This document shows positions 62,557 through 64,000 of a DNA stretch of 64,000 nt, in pieces. Below the pieces are notes generated by a model. The model made no database searches, was not told where the DNA came from, and worked only from the letters and a program-made list of their open reading frames with translations. Location of the stretch: the NCBI RefSeq assembly GCF_000372725.1, contig NW_005196603.1, positions 1,489 through 65,488 on the forward strand. Direction: 5' to 3'. The first letter of the stretch is position 1. Each line of letters starts with the position of its first letter. A program made the position numbers and the translations under genes. Origin of the DNA: Emiliania huxleyi CCMP1516. Taxonomy: Eukaryota; Haptophyta; Isochrysidales; Noelaerhabdaceae.

Positions 62557-63850
62557 TCACAGGCCCATATGCTGGAGCGAATCCTCAGAGTAGGAGTGCG
62601 CGATCCTGTACGAGCGCAACAGCGGGTTGAGCTCCTTGAAGGGCGGCGACGAGTAGAAGTCGTCCGAGTGCTTCTTCTCGATCTTCTTGAAGTTGTCCGG
62701 CGCATGCAACAGCTCGCCACCTGGAACATGCGGCTCGTATCCTTCGGCCTCGGCCTCGGCCTTCGAGAACATCTCGACGTGGCGCGTGTCGCCCTCGCTC
62801 AGCCGCGTGCCCTGAATGGCCGCCCAGCCCGAATGCGTGAGTGCCGGCTCGAGAGACCACACGGGGTGGTCCGCGTCATATTTGCGCCAGCCGGGCCGGC
62901 ACAGCTCATACTCCTGTAGCACCATGCCCTCTTGCAGGCGGATGAGCTCCCGCTTGGCGCGCGCGCGGAACATGCTTGCGCGAATGCGTGCCGCAGCGCC
63001 AAGAATACGCTCGCGAAGCATCGCGTCAAAGAGCCGGCACGTGGCGCGGGCGGCGCCGAGAAGAACTGGCACATCTAGCCTGCGGCTGATTACTCCCCAC
63101 CGACCGCTGGCCGGTAAGCCAGAGTGAACAACCGCAGCAAGCACGGCGGCGAGCGCGTCATCGTCCAACACTGCCAGCGGCGCCTCGGCGAGGGCTGCGT
63201 GCCTGTCCGTAGACTGCAAAAGCCGCAGCGACGCCGCCTTGACCTTGACCGCCTCGCGGCCGCTCAAGCGTACCGGGAAACGCCCATTGGCGGTGCGCCG
63301 GCCGATGACGACGGCGCGCCGGCCGTTGAGCTGCGGCGCCTTGAGGGGAGAGAGAGCGATGGCTGACAATCACCCACTCACTCTCACCGTGACTCTCACT
63401 CCCTCACTCAGGCGCCTTGCTCAGGCCAGTCAGCTCGACCCCGGTGCCCGTCTCGAGGAGCTTGTTCACTATCGCGCCAAAGCTTGCATGTCCGCTCGCG
63501 AGCCGGTCGGTCAGCACGTCGTGTTCGGCGTCAGTCATTATCTCTCGCGCCAGTGCGTCCTGCGTGATGGCGTCAAAGGCAGCCTCGTCCTCAGCGAGCC
63601 GCTGCGCCCTTGATGGGAGTAGTGGATTTTGTGGAGAAGGAAAGTGTCGTCGCTGCTGAGCGGCCGTGGTAATTTCTGGAACTCAGCGAGGACCTCCGAC
63701 AACTCAATCGCTCTCTTTCGCCATTGGGACTCGTGCGTTTCGAGCTGCAAACCATCTCCCGTGCGGTGGCCCACGCAGATCTCATCTCGCAGTTCGATCG
63801 CGTTCCAGGCTCGCTTGCTTAGCTTCCTCGACGATCCTGTGGACGCCATC
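62557..63850 (-). CDS. Protein with SH3-like NGR module, at least two exons
   Basis: Downstream exon 63339-62557 encodes APQLNGRRAVVIGRRTANGR, then FPVRLSGREAVKVKAASLR, a small SH3-like barrel of the N-G-x-x-G/A-x-V type common as a tail module in algal proteins. A helical segment follows (DDDALAAVLAAVV, GAARATCRLFDAMLRERILG, RASMFRARAKRELIRLQEGM). Then comes a C-terminal part with CRPGWRKYDADHPVWSLEPA and KHSDDFYSSPPFKELNPLLR. The upstream exon ends at 63416 (DALAREIMTDAEHDVLTDRL, VNKLLETGTGVELTGLSK). The intron 63415-63340 starts GCGCC and its downstream exon also starts GCGCC. A further upstream segment from ATG about 63848 (MASTGSSRKLSKRAWNAIEL) probably belongs to it, but the join near 63640 is unresolved. 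Function unknown. Confidence 0.6.
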
Positions 63851-64000
63851 CCAGATGAGAGGTTCAGCACTCAGGCGAGAGGTAGCAGCCACGTGTAATT
63901 CTTTTTCTTCAGGGTCGTTCTGTGGAGCCGCCCGGTTCGCTCTCTCGGCGCTCGTGGCGGCCAACCTCAGCGAGGCCCGGGTCGCGCCCGCGGCATATCC

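Overview
The window reads as nuclear DNA of a GC-rich, intron-bearing microbial eukaryote, most likely a haptophyte alga of the coccolithophore type. The assignment is an inference. It rests on very high GC, on many short introns with GC-AG borders, on Pro-rich and LRR surface proteins, on plastid-type and arabinogalactan-type genes, and on abundant dispersed repeats. There is no operon structure, no CRISPR array and no rRNA gene, and I recognised no tRNA gene. One 100-base assembly gap lies at 26283-26382.

Layout: 1-2330 (-) is a reverse-transcriptase retroelement remnant with a long EQQP tetrapeptide array. 2415-3208 is a MITE-like element with inverted ends. 3552-5219 (+) is a PC-esterase/TBL-like acyl esterase. 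6019-7470 (+) is a METTL21-like methyltransferase, followed by an F-box fragment. 7773-9531 holds a dispersed repeat and a second inverted-repeat element. 10106-11109 (-) is RanBP1. 12349-12894 (+) is a zinc-knuckle protein. 14033-16543 (+) is an LRR/extensin-like surface protein. 18663-19588 (+) is a U-box protein. 20196-21135 (+) is a TLC-domain membrane protein. 21676-23932 (+) is a HAT/TPR protein with an 11-bp minisatellite inside an intron. 25057-25867 (+) holds SANT/Myb-like modules. 27802-30784 (+) is a GRDP (DUF1399) protein fused to a coiled coil and a C-terminal Hint domain. 31723-34779 (-) is an ankyrin/U-box ligase. 35020-35628 (+) is an unknown protein. 36729-39244 (+) is a GT77/XEG113-like arabinosyltransferase. 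39946-40416 (+) is an unknown protein. 41769-43970 (+) is an NDC1-like nucleoporin. 44787-46945 (+) is a Patched/Dispatched-like sterol-sensing protein whose stop overlaps a convergent gene at 46929-47273 (-). 47913-48665 (-) is a probably plastid-targeted protein. 49868-55394 (+) is a membrane-anchored multicopper oxidase with a modular N-terminal region and an EF hand. 56092-57170 (+) is a Pro/Ser/Ala-rich secreted protein. 57690-59373 (+) is RAD1 of the 9-1-1 clamp. 59702-60834 (-) is a delta-9-type fatty-acid desaturase. 61399-62199 (+) is a nucleotide-sugar/DMT transporter that appears to lack its middle. 62557-63850 (-) is a protein with an SH3-like module.

The genes are ordinary, mostly unrelated housekeeping, surface and signalling genes, not one pathway. 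The unusual content is in architecture and genome mechanics. These are the GRDP-Hint fusion, introns that begin GC and carry the same bases at both splice borders (18 bp in one case), a recurring element of roughly 75 bp close to several gene starts, and an array of stem-loops at 41 kb. Intron borders were placed by eye from frame, protein similarity and AG acceptors; they are inferences unless transcripts confirm them.
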